A DNA stretch of 64,000 nt from Synaphobranchus kaupii (GCA_029718625.1 CM056376.1:28299162-28363161), one strand, 5' to 3'. Shown: positions 1-11,235, counted from the stretch's first letter. Program-made: numbers and translations. The notes: generated from the letters alone by a model not told the origin.

Positions 1-478
1 GTTTGAAATAGTTTTTCCAAGTTTAGCTGGTTATTAGAGCGCAGGTGCCGTCTGTAGGTGGTGAAGGGATTGAGTGAAAGTTCGAATAGCATTTTTCCCA
101 TTGCCAGCACAGATGCATGGTTTCTTTTTGAGCTCACACCTACGTCATAAGCCTACTTCTCTTTGGGATTTTTGTAATGGTTATGATCACACTGGCCAAG
201 TTTATCTATTTTTTGCTCCTTTTCTGTGCATGGCTGTCTTGCCCCTATTCTACATTAGCGCTGGGATCAGGCGAGTTTTGCATCTACAATCCATGCAGGC
301 GTTTAACAGCAAATGCTTATTGAGAAAGTATAACTGCAAGCTTGACTCTATGGAATATTAAAACATAACAAGAACACTTGCAGTTGACTCAGATTTTCTC
401 TGTGACTTGATTGGTTCTCTTGGTCTGGCGCTGCTCTACTAGCTTTCTGAATTTATGCATACTTAAATTTAAATTGCT
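1..478. other. Unannotated AT-rich stretch
   Basis: I see no recognisable gene, repeat or splice-bounded exon here. The longest open frame has no domain I can name. Confidence 0.4.
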
Positions 479-535
479 CCGGATGAGATCGTCTGCTAAA
501 TGGCCAAATTTAAATCTAAATGCAAATGTAAGTGT
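479..535 (+). repeat. SINE/LINE-type 3' tail
   Basis: The phrase CGTCTGCTAAATGGCC after a GGATGAGAT-like lead, followed by a TAAATNTAAATG-type tail, resembles the 3' tail shared by many teleost SINEs and their partner LINEs. Only the tail is recognisable; no tRNA-like head is seen upstream. Confidence 0.45.
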
Positions 536-840
536 TGATTGAATTCAGCCCGGAGCCAGTCTGGTTCCAGCGGGAAAGTGGATGGGGCGAGTGATGCCAG
601 ACGCTGGGGCCCAGGCCGTTGAGGCGAGCGCAGTGCAGCGGGATGGGGCGGGGGTAGCGGCTGGGTCCTCTGATGATTTGGGTCAGAGCTCCTTGTGAAG
701 TGAACACCTGCAGCAACACACTGACCTGAGCAGTGCTAATCTCCATTGACCAAGGAGAGAGGGAGAGAGAGAAAGAGGGAATACATACATAAATGTATGT
801 ATGTGTTTGTGTATGTATATATATGTGTATGTACACATGT
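536..840. other. Unique sequence ending in GA and TATG simple repeats
   Basis: GC-rich unique DNA at 545-740 is followed by a short GA run near 755-780 and TATG/TGTA repeats at 785-838, directly abutting the Tc1 element. No gene is seen. Confidence 0.4.
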
Positions 841-1070
841 ACACGTCGGAAGTTTACATACACTTAAGTTGAAGTCATTAAAACTAATTTTTAACCACTC
901 CACAGATTTCATGTTAGCAAACTATAGTGTTGGCAAGTCAGTTAGGACATCTACTTTGTGCATGACACAAGTAATTTTTCCAACAATTGTTTACAGACAG
1001 ATTATTTCACTTTTAATTCACTATATCACAATTCCAGTGGGTCAGAAGTTTACATACACTAAGTTGACTG
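841..1070 (+). repeat. Left inverted repeat of Tc1 element (two direct repeats)
   Basis: The outer direct repeat lies at about 845-875 and the inner one at 1034-1063, both carrying AAGTTTACATACACT. The spacing of about 190 bp is typical of the IR/DR subgroup. Confidence 0.88.
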
Positions 1071-1182
1071 TGCCTTTAAACAGCTTGGAAAATTCCAGAA
1101 AATGATGTCATGGCTTTAGAAACTTCTGATAGGCTAATTCACATTATTTGTGTCAATTGGAGGTGTACCTGTGGATGTATTT

Positions 1183-2133
1183 TAAGGCCTACCTTCAAAC
1201 TCAACAAAATTGTGGACCTCCACAAGTCTGGTTCATTCTTGGGAGCAATTTCCAAATGTCTGCAGGTACCACGTTCGTCTGTACAAACAATAGTACGCAA
1301 GTATAAACACCATGGGACCATGCAGCCATCATACCACTCAGGAAGAAGATGCGTTCTGTGCAAATCAATCCCAGAACAACAGCAAAGGACCTTGTGAAGA
1401 TGCTGGAGGGAAAAAGTATCTATATCCACAGTAAAATGAGTCCTATCTCCACATAACCTGAAAGGTTGCTCAGCAAGGAAGAAGCCACCACTCCAAAACC
1501 GCTATAAAAAAGCCAGACTACAGGACAAAGATCTTACTTGTTGGAGAAATGTCCTCTGGTTTGATGAAACAAAAATTGAACAGTTGAACTGGCCATAATG
1601 ACCAACGTTATCTTTCGAGGAAAAAGGTTGAAGCCACCAAGCCGAAGAACACCATCCCAACCGTGAAGCACAGGGGTGGCAGCATCATATTGTGGGGGTG
1701 CTCTGCTGCAGGAGGGACTGGTGCACTTCATAAAATAGAGGTCATCGTGAGGAAGGAAAATTATGTGGATATATTGAAGCAACATTTCAAGACATCAGCC
1801 AGGAAGTTAAAGCTTGGTCGCAAATGGCTCTTCCAAATGGACAATGACCCAAAGCATACTTCCAAAGTTGTGGCAAAATGGCTTAAGCACAACAAAATCA
1901 AGGTATTAGAGTGGCCATCACAAAGTCCTGACCTCAATCCAATCAAAGATTTGTGGGCAGAACTGAAAAAGCGTGTGCGAGCAAGGATCCCTACAAACCT
2001 GACTCAGTTACACCAGTTCTGTCAGGAGGAATGGGCCAAAATTCCAGCAACTTATTGTGAGAAGCTTGTGGAAGGCTACCCGAAATGTTTGACCCAAGTT
2101 AAACAATTTAAAGGCAATGCTACCAAATACTGA
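1183..2133 (+). pseudogene. Tc1 transposase pseudogene
   Basis: This is the remnant of a DD34E transposase that would bind the IR/DR ends and cut and paste the element at TA sites. The paired helix-turn-helix region survives at about 1205-1330 (VDLHKSG, PRSSVQTIVRKY). The first catalytic Asp is in WFDET at about 1555-1575. A long open segment at 1663-2133 holds GGSIILWG, the second Asp in QMDNDPKH (codon 1840-1842) and the C-terminal end KQFKGNATKY. The third catalytic residue is lost: NPIKDLW has Lys (AAA, 1945-1947) where Glu belongs, 34 residues after the second Asp. The normal N-terminal Met and about 15 residues are missing before 1205, and stops and frameshifts lie between 1397 and 1663. 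It cannot encode an active enzyme. Confidence 0.93.
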
Positions 2134-2351
2134 GTGTATGTAAACTTCTGACCCACTGGGAATGTGATGAAAGAAATAAAAGCTGAAATAAATCATTCTC
2201 TCTACTATTATTCTGTTATTTCACATTCTTAAAATAAAGTTGTGATACTAACTGACCTAAGACCGGGAATGTTTACTAGGCTTAAATGTCAGGAATTGTG
2301 AAAACCTGAGTTTAAATGGATTTGGTTTATGTAAACTTCTGACTTCAACTG
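2131..2351 (+). repeat. Right inverted repeat of Tc1 element
   Basis: The inner direct repeat (2131-2160, TATGTAAACTTCTGACCCAC) and the outer one (2327-2351) are reverse complements of the left-end copies. The inner repeat begins at the transposase stop codon. Confidence 0.88.
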
Positions 2352-2523
2352 TATATGTATGTTATATACAGAATAATATTGTTAGAAAGGTTACTTACAG
2401 TACTGTAAGCATTGTTGAAACTTGAAATTATATTTTTCCCCCATCTTTTCTACATGGCAAACACATTCTCTCAAAACCACACTCATTAGAGTACAAGACC
2501 AGTTTTAGCATGAAATCCATGTG

Positions 2524-3735
2524 CATCTCAACTTGGAATATCCAAGGCCTACACTCTTCTGTGTTTAGTTTGGAGAGTAGGACATCAGAGTTCTTAAATG
2601 AAAAAATGATGTAAATGTAGACATTATTTTACAAGAAACCTGATGTAGAGGACAAGGTTCCACTGGCTGTCCCCCTGGATACAAGGGCTTGTAGTTCCCT
2701 CCGCTAAATTGCCAGGAGTAACCCAGGGCAGAGACTCTGGAGCCATACTGATTTGGCTTAAAGCAAAACTTAGGAAGCACATTGAATTAATAAAAAAGAC
2801 ACAAATCATCTATGGCTTAAAATAAAAAGAGACATCATTTATTGCATGCAAAATGTTTTCCTTTGCGCAATCTATATACCCCTATAGAATCTCCTTAATT
2901 CAAAGAAGACACCTTCTCCAACATTGAGAGGGAGATCAACCATTTTCAGGCCCAGGGGAATGTGTTGATCTGTGGTGATCTCAACTCAAGAACTGGTGAA
3001 GAACCAGACTTTATCAATCGTCAGGGTAATAATTATATATTTGGGAATAACCTTTTTGATCTTCCTTGTCATTCACACAGGAACAATTACAACAAACAGA
3101 CAAACACAAATGGAAAGCAGCTCATGCAACTCTGTCGAAGCCTGGTTCTGTACATTGTCAATGGTAGGTTCAGAGGGGACTCTCTTGGATGATCAACATA
3201 TTCTTCACATCTTGGCATCAGAACCGTAGACTATATGATTACAGATCTGGACCCATCCTCTTTCAGACCATTCACAGTCAAACCACTAACACCTCTGTCA
3301 GATCACAGCCAAATTACTGTGTATCTTAAAAGGACAGAAACAACTAATACAGAATCACTGCCCAGTAAGCTGTACAACATTAAAATATCCTACAGATGGG
3401 CCCAAAACATCTTAGAAAAATACCAGAAAGCAATTGGCAGCCAATTGACTCAATTGCTCTTAGACACCTTTCTGGAAAACACATACTCACTGAAAATTTG
3501 GCATCAATGTCCAACCTGAAATCATCCAAGAGAAAAACCAAAAGACAAAATCATGAAAAATGGTTTGACTCAGACCAAAAACATAGACAACCAGAAAATG
3601 CGGAATTGCTTATTGTCAGGCACCAGCACAATACAAAAAACACACTCAGAGCCAAGAAAGAACAGTACACTAAGAATAAACAGCATCATTGAAGAATATA
3701 TTGATTCTAATAGTTTCTGGGACAACTGGAACACA
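2524..3735 (+). pseudogene. LINE apurinic-like endonuclease domain, broken
   Basis: The endonuclease nicks target DNA to prime reverse transcription. The N-terminal metal-binding region reads STWNIQGL near 2527. The block LICGDLNSRTGEEPDF is at about 2965-3010, followed by LYIVNGRFRGDSLG. VDYMITDLDPSSF near 3228 and PLTPLSDHSQITVYLKR at 3283-3332 match the Asp-His end of the fold. Internal stops and shifts occur near 2640-2950, 3192 and 3519. The region 3520-3735 is the degenerate linker to the reverse transcriptase. Confidence 0.85.
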
Positions 3736-3894
3736 TTGCACTAAAAGCAACACAATGAATTGCCCATTCAAAATGGAGATACATGGGAAAACCATTTTGA
3801 AAAATGATACCAAAAAAAGACACTAAGCCCAGAACAAAAACAAATATGTGAAAAATTTGAAAAACTTGAACTGACCATAAAAGATTACCAAAAC

Positions 3895-4930
3895 CTTTAG
3901 TCTCTCCAATAACTGAAAAAGAGTTATTTGAAAAACTTAAGGACCTGCGACCCAGAAAGGCCTATGGTGCAGATGGCATCCTAAGTGAGATGCTTAAACA
4001 CACTGATGATAATTTGAAATTAGCCATCCTAAAACTCTTCAAATTGGTTGTGAGTGTCAGTTACTTCCCTAATGTCTGGAACAAAGGACTCATAACACCC
4101 ATATATAAAATTGAAGACAATTTGACCCAAATAACTACCAAGGCATCTGTGTGAACAGTAATCTGGTTTTCTGTAGTATCATAAACAAAAGACTCATAAA
4201 CCTCCTTATGGAGCACAATTTCTTGAGTAAAAGCCAAATCGGATTCTTACCAAATTATAGAACATCGGATCATATTTTCACCCTACACACCCTAATTGAC
4301 AAGCATGTCCACTGCTTTATCGACTTTCAGAAGGCTTTTGATTCTATTTGGCATGATGGTCTTTTCCTAAAACTTATTGAAAGTGGTGTAGTGGGAAACA
4401 CTTATGATGTAATTAAATTGATGTATACAAATAATAAATGTGCTATTAAAATTGGAGATAAACAAACTAAATATTTCTTCCAGGGGCATGGTGTGGCGCA
4501 GGGATCGTCTATCTCACCAACTCTTTATAATATCTATATAAATTAATTGGCAACACTACTTGAAAAATCTACAGCACCTGGCCTCGCCCTATATGATTCC
4601 AAAGTTAAATTCTTACTCTATGCAGTTGACCTGGTTTCTGCTCTCACCAACAGAAGATGGTCTACAGCAGAGACTGGATCTGCTAGAGTCATTTTGTCAG
4701 ACCTGGGCCCTGACAATAAACCTCAGAAAAACAAAGTTTCTTGTGTTCCAACAAAGATCCAGACATCAGAAAAATAAATCATCAAAAATAAACATCACTT
4801 TAGGAACAACTAAAATTGAGCAAACTACAAATTACACATATTTAGGATTAAAAATCAGTTCTACAGGGAGTTTTCATTTGGATGTGAATGAACTGAAAGA
4901 AAGCAAAAAGGGCTTTCTATGCTATTAAAA
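3895..4930 (+). pseudogene. LINE reverse transcriptase domain, broken
   Basis: Ordered blocks of the polymerase are visible. KAYGADGILSEM lies near 3958 and SQIGFLPNYRTSDHIF near 4230. FIDFQKAFDSIWH (4315-4353) carries the first catalytic Asp, and GVAQGSSISPTLYNIYIN ends at 4543. The catalytic double-Asp box is damaged: LLYAVDLV near 4612-4636 has Val in place of the first Asp. A nonsense TAA at 4544-4546 interrupts NIYIN-LATLLEK in frame, and a frameshift near 4636 moves the reading frame into FCQTWALTINLRKTKF and NYTYLGLKIS (4690-4860). The enzyme is inactive. Confidence 0.88.
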
Positions 4931-5379
4931 AGTCAATTCAAATAGAAATTCCAATTAGCATTTGGCTCAATTTTTAAATCAGTAATTGAACCAATTGCAC
5001 TTTATGGCAGTGAGGTTTGGGGTCCACTAACACAACACGAATTTGGAAAATGGGAGAAACACCCAATCGAGACCCTACATGCTGAGTTCTGGGTATCCTG
5101 CGGATTCAGAGGAAAACCACAAACAATGCAGAATTAGGCCAATATCCACTACTAATTCATATCCAAAAGAGAGCCATCAAATTTTGGAAACATATAAAAA
5201 TGAGCGACCCCCTTTGCTATCATTACAAAGCCCTGAATTGCCAAGAGGTGAACATAAAGAAGAGTCCCCACCGTCAACTGATCCTGGGACTTAGTGAGGC
5301 ACATACTAACACTACTAATAATAACCAACTCCAGGACAGTGACATCCTTGCCCAGATAATTCCACCCAACACAATTATA

Positions 5380-5771
5380 ACTAAACAAAAAGAAAAATAC
5401 TTGACCTATTGGACAGAAATAACAAAAACCCAATAGAAACTTGATTGCTTTTTGTATACCATGGCTGATTACCTGACCATGGTGACCGATAGCAAACAGA
5501 GAAAAACCTTAACAATGTACAGACTCAGTGAGCACAGCCTGGCCATCGAAAGGGGGAGAGAGAGGGGTGGGAGAGAGAGAGAGGGAGGGGGGAGAGAGAG
5601 AGAAGGGGAGGAAGAGAGAGGATGAGAGAGGGAGGGAGGGAGGGAGGGTTAGGGGCTCCCCAGTATAAGGCGGTCCTGCCTGGCAGCCGTCAGTTCTGTT
5701 ACAGAGAAGCAGAATCTGCCGAGACTGCGCAAAAACCCCCCAACGCTTCTGAATTCACTGCTCAGCCTTGT
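5380..5771 (+). repeat. Tandem duplication copy 1: LINE tail + GA tract + flank
   Basis: The 3' end of the LINE (from 5380), a 95-bp GA tract (5553-5648) and a unique flank (TTAGGGGCTCCCCAGTATAA, from 5649) recur in the same order in copy 2 at 5790-6909. The LINE portions match almost perfectly over 5380-5538 and 5790-5948, with an offset of 410 bp. Confidence 0.88.
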
Positions 5772-5789
5772 AAACTAAACAAAAAAGCC

Positions 5790-6909
5790 AACTAAACAAA
5801 AAGAAAAATACTTGACCTATTGGACAGAAATAACAAAAACCCAATAGAAACTTGATTGCTTTTTGTATACCATGGCTGATTACCTGACCATGGTGACCGA
5901 TAGCAAACAGAGAAAAACCTTAACAATGTACAGACTCAGTGAGCACAGAGGGGGGGGAGGGAGCGAGGGGGAGGGGGGAGGGGGAGGGGGAAGGGGGAGG
6001 GGGGAAGGGGGGAGGGGGGAAGGGGAGGGGGAAGGGGGAGGGGGAGGGGGGAGGGGGGAAGGGGAGGGGGAAGGGGAGGGGGGAGGGGGAAGGGGAGGGG
6101 GAGGGGGAGGAGAGAGAGGAGGGAGAGAGGGAGGTAGGTAGGGAGGGGAGAGAGAGGAGGGTAGGAGGGAGGAGGTAGGGAGGGAGAGTGAGGGATGGCG
6201 AGTGAGTGAGAGAGAGAAGGGAGGGAGAGGGAAGGGAGAGAGGGGAGGGGGAGAGAGAGAGAAGGAGCGGGGGAGAGAGGAGGAGGGGGAGGGGGGAGGG
6301 GGAGGAGAGAGGAGGGAGAGAGGGAGGTAGGGAGGGAGAGAGAGGAGGGTAGGAGGGAGGAGGTAGGGAGGGAGAGTGAGGGATGGCGAGTGAGTGAGAG
6401 AGAGAGAAGGGAGGGAGAGGGAAGGGAGAGAGGGGAGGGGGGAGAGAGAGAGAAGGAGCGGGGGAGAGAGGAGGGGGGGGAGAGAGGGAGGGGGGGGAGG
6501 GGGGAGGGAGAGGGAGGAGAGAGGAGGGGGAGAGGGAGGCAGGGAGGGAGCGGGAGGGAGGGAGAGGGAGAGAGAGAAGGCAGAGAGAGGGGAGGGGGGA
6601 GAGAGAGGAGCAGGGGGGAGGGAGAGGTGAGGGTGATAGACAGAGAGAAGGAGAGGGGAGGAAGAGAGGAGATGGGAGAGGTAGATGGGGAGAGAGAGAG
6701 AAGGGGAGGAAGAGAGGGGAGGAAGAGAGGAGATGGGAGAGGTAGATGGGGAGAGAGAGAGAAGGGAGGGTTAGGGGCTCCCCTAAGCCAGAGGCTCCCC
6801 AGTATAAGGCGGTCCTGCCTGGCAGCCGTCAGTTCTGTTACAGAGAAGCACAATCTGCCAGAGTCTGCGCAAAAACCCCCAACGCTTCTGAATTCACTGC
6901 TCAGCCTTG
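5790..6909 (+). repeat. Tandem duplication copy 2 with expanded polypurine tract
   Basis: This is the second copy of the block at 5380-5771. Its GA tract has grown from about 95 bp to about 820 bp. The unique flank (from 6771) has 17 extra bases between two GCTCCCC motifs, consistent with a microhomology deletion in copy 1. Homology ends at GCTCAGCCTTGT (6909). Confidence 0.85.
5948..6770. repeat. Long polypurine (G/A) tract with internal higher-order repeats
   Basis: About 820 bp is almost purely G and A on the plus strand. It has GGGGGA-rich runs (5948-6110), a 188-bp tandem unit (the landmark AGGGATGGCG recurs at 6191 and 6379) and a 61-bp unit near the right end (GATGGGAGAG at 6671 and 6732). 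Open frames here on both strands are artefacts of composition. Confidence 0.93.
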
Positions 6910-8834
6910 TTATTTTCAGTCGCTGTATGTCTTACTCAGGCCTTCGAGAGACATCGGCGTAGTGCAATCTCGGGTCACCGGACTCCCACACTCTACAGCT
7001 ACATGGCCTCTAGGGTCCATTTGACATTTTACAAACTTTAAGGCATTAATGAGGTCGTTATGCAAAGCAATGTTAAAGCATCAGCTCACAAATACTGATG
7101 TGGAAATGGCAGCTTGTTTCAGATGGTTTCTGTCTGTTGGAGCCGGGAAAGATCTCCATACATGAAGTGGGCTTTAACGCCATTATTTTCATTTGAAATA
7201 CCAGTATCTTCCCTTTAGATACCAGTAAAATTACTGCAAATCCCCAAACATCTATTTCTAAATAACCAGAACAATACTCGGAATTCAATATCCAATAGAA
7301 CTAAATTCTTCTCATGTGATTTGGCTGATAACACTAATTTCTAAACCCCCCCCCCCCCCCAAATTCCCATAGAGACCCATTAAAATGCAGAGAGGTTACA
7401 GTAACTCTTGTAAGAGTATCAGAAAATAAGATATCAAGAGTTTTTTTATGTTGTTGCGTCACAGATATCAGGAAGTCATGGCATGCATACAATTTCTAGT
7501 GATTATGTCTTGCCATTAATTTCCTGGATTGTTCAATATAACGCTTGTTCGCAAAATATGTTGTTTTTCTAGACAGGCTTTGAGTATATTTTACCTTCCT
7601 TCCTTTCTTCTCATTCACCTGTACCTACCTTTTTCTGTCTCTCTCCCTTTCTCCCCCTTACTCTGTCTCTCTTTCTCTCTCTCTGTCTCTCTCTCGCTCT
7701 CACACATACACACACACACGCACAAACAGTAGTAGGTCTGTGTCACGCTGACTCGGCACATTGTAATGGCTCATTTTTTAAACAGGCACCAGGGAGAATG
7801 AGAGGGGATGAGAGAGAGAGAGAAGTAGATGGATAAAGGGATAAAAAATGAGCAGGATCCCCGGTACAATGCAGATTTTTATTTTTTTGTACCCGTGCAT
7901 TGATTTAGCTAAGCCAATGGTGTAATGATTGAATTATGAATATCACTGATAATGAGGGAGACGGTAATAGTGTTGTGAATGATAGATCTTTATTTATAGA
8001 CACAATGAGTACAGTTTTTGTTTTTTTTCTAAATTCCAAGTCCGTGTTCTAGAACTCCATTGCTTTCTTGTTACATCAGCATTAGAATGTTAGTTTACTG
8101 TAGCCCCCCCTAAATAATTTTAAGCCACTCATTTTAATATTCATATTTTTTTTTGATTTATTTGACAAAATGCGCCATCGACACTCCAGAATCATAACGG
8201 ACACGGAAAAGTCTGGTGCTAGGACCCTGGGGTGGCTTAATCTAGTGCAGCCATTGGTTAGAGTGCAGTGTGGTGCATGCACTGAGCCGCGTAACCGCTC
8301 AATTCAAATGACCGATATAGAGACTGGGTTGTAGTATCAACGTTCCAATGCTGCTGTAACAAGCACTAGTACTTGAGCTCGATAACAACATAAACTAGCT
8401 TAACGTTAACAGAATTTAAAATTAACAAAATTACAAAAGCGTTTGCTCCATAGGTCTGCTCTCAAGTGCTGCTGCTAGGCTGGATCCATACCATGTAGAA
8501 AAAATAAGTAAGTTCAAACTACTTATCAATTGTAGCCTACACTTTGCACTATTTAGAGTCATATGTTGACCTGCCAGAGTTTACGATGTGTAAAACAACT
8601 CGACTATAACTTTGTTTGTATCAAGTAAAATCATGCTTTGATTCTTATTCTTATATTCTATGAGAAAAACATTCTCCTGGGGGTGCATGCCCCCAGACCC
8701 CCCTAGTTGAGGCTTAGCGCCCCTAAACATATATCTCTGGTGATGCCCCGGGTTGTGTATATTCCACATTTCAGAGCTCAGATCCTAATGGTCAAACGCT
8801 AGAGACTTGGCCGCAGCACTGAAAGAAAGCGCTT
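6910..8834. other. Unique non-coding stretch with short simple repeats
   Basis: No gene was recognised. The stretch includes a poly-C run near 7347-7360 and a CT/CA microsatellite at about 7590-7730. Open frames are short and match no family known to me. Confidence 0.45.
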
Positions 8835-8906
8835 AGGCCTTCTACCCAATCCACTATCAGGCCTTCTACCCAATCCACTATCAGGCCTTCTACCCAATCC
8901 ACTATC
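8835..8906. repeat. 24-bp direct repeat, three perfect copies
   Basis: Three identical tandem units begin AGGCCTTCTACCCAATCCAC at 8835, 8859 and 8883. No function is inferred. Confidence 0.93.
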
Positions 8907-9076
8907 TTGCAATGATGTCAAATGGAGGTACTTAATACCATATAAAAATACCGGTAGATATAAAATTATGCCGGAGACTAGCTGAATAGCTTAAAAGGTT
9001 TAAAGGTTTTAAATTCTGTAGAGTAGTGTCTAAGGTCTTTTTAATTTGAATAACAGTCATGGACAATTTTGTTTGA

Positions 9077-9576
9077 NNNNNNNNNNNNNNNNNNNNNNNN
9101 NNNNNNNNNNNNNNNNNNNNNNNNNNNNNNNNNNNNNNNNNNNNNNNNNNNNNNNNNNNNNNNNNNNNNNNNNNNNNNNNNNNNNNNNNNNNNNNNNNNN
9201 NNNNNNNNNNNNNNNNNNNNNNNNNNNNNNNNNNNNNNNNNNNNNNNNNNNNNNNNNNNNNNNNNNNNNNNNNNNNNNNNNNNNNNNNNNNNNNNNNNNN
9301 NNNNNNNNNNNNNNNNNNNNNNNNNNNNNNNNNNNNNNNNNNNNNNNNNNNNNNNNNNNNNNNNNNNNNNNNNNNNNNNNNNNNNNNNNNNNNNNNNNNN
9401 NNNNNNNNNNNNNNNNNNNNNNNNNNNNNNNNNNNNNNNNNNNNNNNNNNNNNNNNNNNNNNNNNNNNNNNNNNNNNNNNNNNNNNNNNNNNNNNNNNNN
9501 NNNNNNNNNNNNNNNNNNNNNNNNNNNNNNNNNNNNNNNNNNNNNNNNNNNNNNNNNNNNNNNNNNNNNNNNNNNN
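9077..9576. other. Assembly gap (500 N)
   Basis: Exactly 500 N, a placeholder gap of fixed size. Open frames crossing it are not real. Confidence 0.99.
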
Positions 9577-10424
9577 GATGAATTAAACGCTGATGTAGCC
9601 TATTGTTAATCAAGGAAACGGATTGAAAAATTATTAAGACCAATAATCAGTTTAAAGGGAAGTTTTCAGCTACCCCAATTTTCAGCTCAGGAGCCGCCAC
9701 TGTGTAAAGCACAGATTTGCATCACCGTGTTTTTTTTTTGTCCTGGATCATAGTTTCTGAGCTTCAGGGTGTCAGAATTACGTTCGTGGGTTATCTCCAT
9801 ACTGGTGGGTAGATGCTTAGATATCGATATCGATTGGCTTTTTCAATCACAGCCAATCAGGTAATTGTGACCCACAGACTGATGTTCTGTTTTATTTTTA
9901 GCCAGATTCTTACAGCACCCTTCTCAGTATACCCTGTACCCAAATAAAAAACCTGTATGGTATGCATGCGTGCGTGTATGTGTCTGTGTATATATGCGTG
10001 TGTGTGTGTGCGTGCAAGAGTGTGCACGCGTGCGAGACTGCGAGTGTGTGGGACACAGCTGCATAGGCATGTGGTTTGTGCTGACGTAAGAGTGTGTGTG
10101 TGTGTGTTATTACATCCAGGGCTGTTGTGTGCACACAGCTGCATAGGCATGCGGTTTGTGCTGACGTTAGAGTGCAGATCTGCAGCACGGGGCCAAATGT
10201 ACCGGCATGCAGCAGGAAAATGCCGTTTCAGCAACTCTGCAGTCACATGTGCGGGGACAGGGTGCCCTGTGTGTCAGAGAGAGAGAGCGATAGTGTGTGT
10301 GTGTGTGTGTGTGTGTGCGCGTATTTGAGTAACCAAATGTTATGGTGGATGTCTTACTGCAGGTATGTGTGTCTGTGTGTGGTGTGTGTGTGTGTTTTAG
10401 ATTAGTTCTTAGTCTCAAAGTAAT
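9577..10424. repeat. TG/TGCG-rich region with a local duplication
   Basis: TG and TGCG repeats lie at about 9960-10050, 10090-10110, 10290-10325 and 10365-10395. A duplicated block containing CACAGCTGCATAGGCATG is at about 10054 and 10134. No gene is seen. Confidence 0.65.
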
Positions 10425-11235
10425 GCGTGATACCTGCTACTGATACTGCTAATGCTAATGCTACTAGCACTGCTGCTAATGACACCTGCTACTGATACTG
10501 CTACTAACACTGCCGCTAATGACTAATGCTACTAACCACTGTCGCTCATGATACCTGCTACTAACACTGCCGCTAATGCTACTGCTACTAACACTGTCGC
10601 TAATGACACCTGCCACTGATACTGCTACTAACACTGCCACTAATGACACCCTGCTACTAACACTACCGCTAATGACACCTGCTACTGATACTGCTCATGC
10701 TACAGCTACTAACACTGCCGCCACCACTAACTAACCACCTCTACCTTCCCCTGCCCACACTGCTCCAAAGTATGTGGATCGCGGATCGGCCTCGACAGCC
10801 ATCTAGGGAGAGGACAGTCATACTCGCCTCGAGTGACCGCCCGATGACCGCTAATGACACCTGCTACTGATACTCTAATGCTACTGCTACTAACACTGCC
10901 ACTAACGACACCTGCTACTGATACTGCTAATGCTACTGCTACTAACACTGCCGTTAATGACACCTGCTACTGATACTCTAATGCTACTGCTACTAACACT
11001 GCCGTTAATGACACCTGCTACTGATACTGCTAATGCTACTGCTACTAACACTGCCACTAACGACACCTGCTACTGATACTCTAATGCTACTGCTACTAAC
11101 ACTGCCATTAATGACACCTGCTACTGATACTGATACTGCTAATGCTACTGCTACTAACACTGCCGTTAATGACACCTGCTACTGATACTGATACTGCTAA
11201 TGCTACTGCTACTAACACTGCCGCCAATTACACCT
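10425..11235. repeat. Complex minisatellite, about 52-bp unit (left part)
   Basis: Degenerate tandem units combine GCTACTGATACTGCTAATGC, TACTGCTACTAACACTGCC and CTAATGACACCT. The array continues at 11918-12630 beyond an inserted element. The in-phase triplet sub-structure suggests origin from shorter GCTACT-like repeats. Confidence 0.9.
10736..10850 (+). pseudogene. LINE C-terminal zinc-finger fragment inside the minisatellite
   Basis: Non-satellite DNA within the array translates on the plus strand to CPHCSKVCGSRIGLDSHLGR. This is the Cys2-His-type finger found near the C-terminus of several fish non-LTR retrotransposon proteins. Only about 35 residues remain and no adjoining reverse transcriptase is present. 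The call rests on motif recognition, not a search. Confidence 0.65.

Larger units (their letters stand above)
841..2351 (+). mobile_element. Tc1/mariner element, Sleeping Beauty-like, defective
   Basis: The element has the IR/DR architecture of salmonid-type Tc1 transposons: long inverted terminal repeats, each with an outer and an inner copy of a transposase-binding direct repeat. The outer copies contain GGAAGTTTACATACAC near 848 and its complement at 2327-2351. The inner copies are at 1034-1063 and 2131-2160. The right tip reads CTTCAACTG followed by TA (2352-2353), the expected TA target dinucleotide. The left tip is shortened: the bases between TACA and GTCGGAAG are partly missing. Between the repeats lies a transposase pseudogene. 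The copy is degenerate and non-autonomous. Confidence 0.93.
2515..5553 (+). mobile_element. Decayed non-LTR (LINE) retrotransposon
   Basis: Fragments appear in the order endonuclease, reverse transcriptase, C-terminal region on the plus strand. The endonuclease start STWNIQGLHSS is read from about 2527. LICGDLNSRTG is at 2962, reverse transcriptase blocks span 3940-4920, and a C-terminal stretch ends with LTMYRLSEHSLAIE near 5551. Many frameshifts and stops separate the blocks, and the 5' UTR and 3' UTR are not identifiable. The C-terminal Cys-rich end expected after this point is replaced by a polypurine tract. I recognise this as an apurinic-endonuclease-type LINE but cannot assign its clade from sequence alone. 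Confidence 0.88.

Noticed and set aside
5863..6962. Gly/Arg/Glu-rich and Ser/Pro/Leu-rich open frames of 79-305 residues
   Set aside because: Pure polypurine composition; both strands and several frames are open at once.
9041..9643. Long frames across 9077-9576 and the other N runs
   Set aside because: They are only translated gaps.
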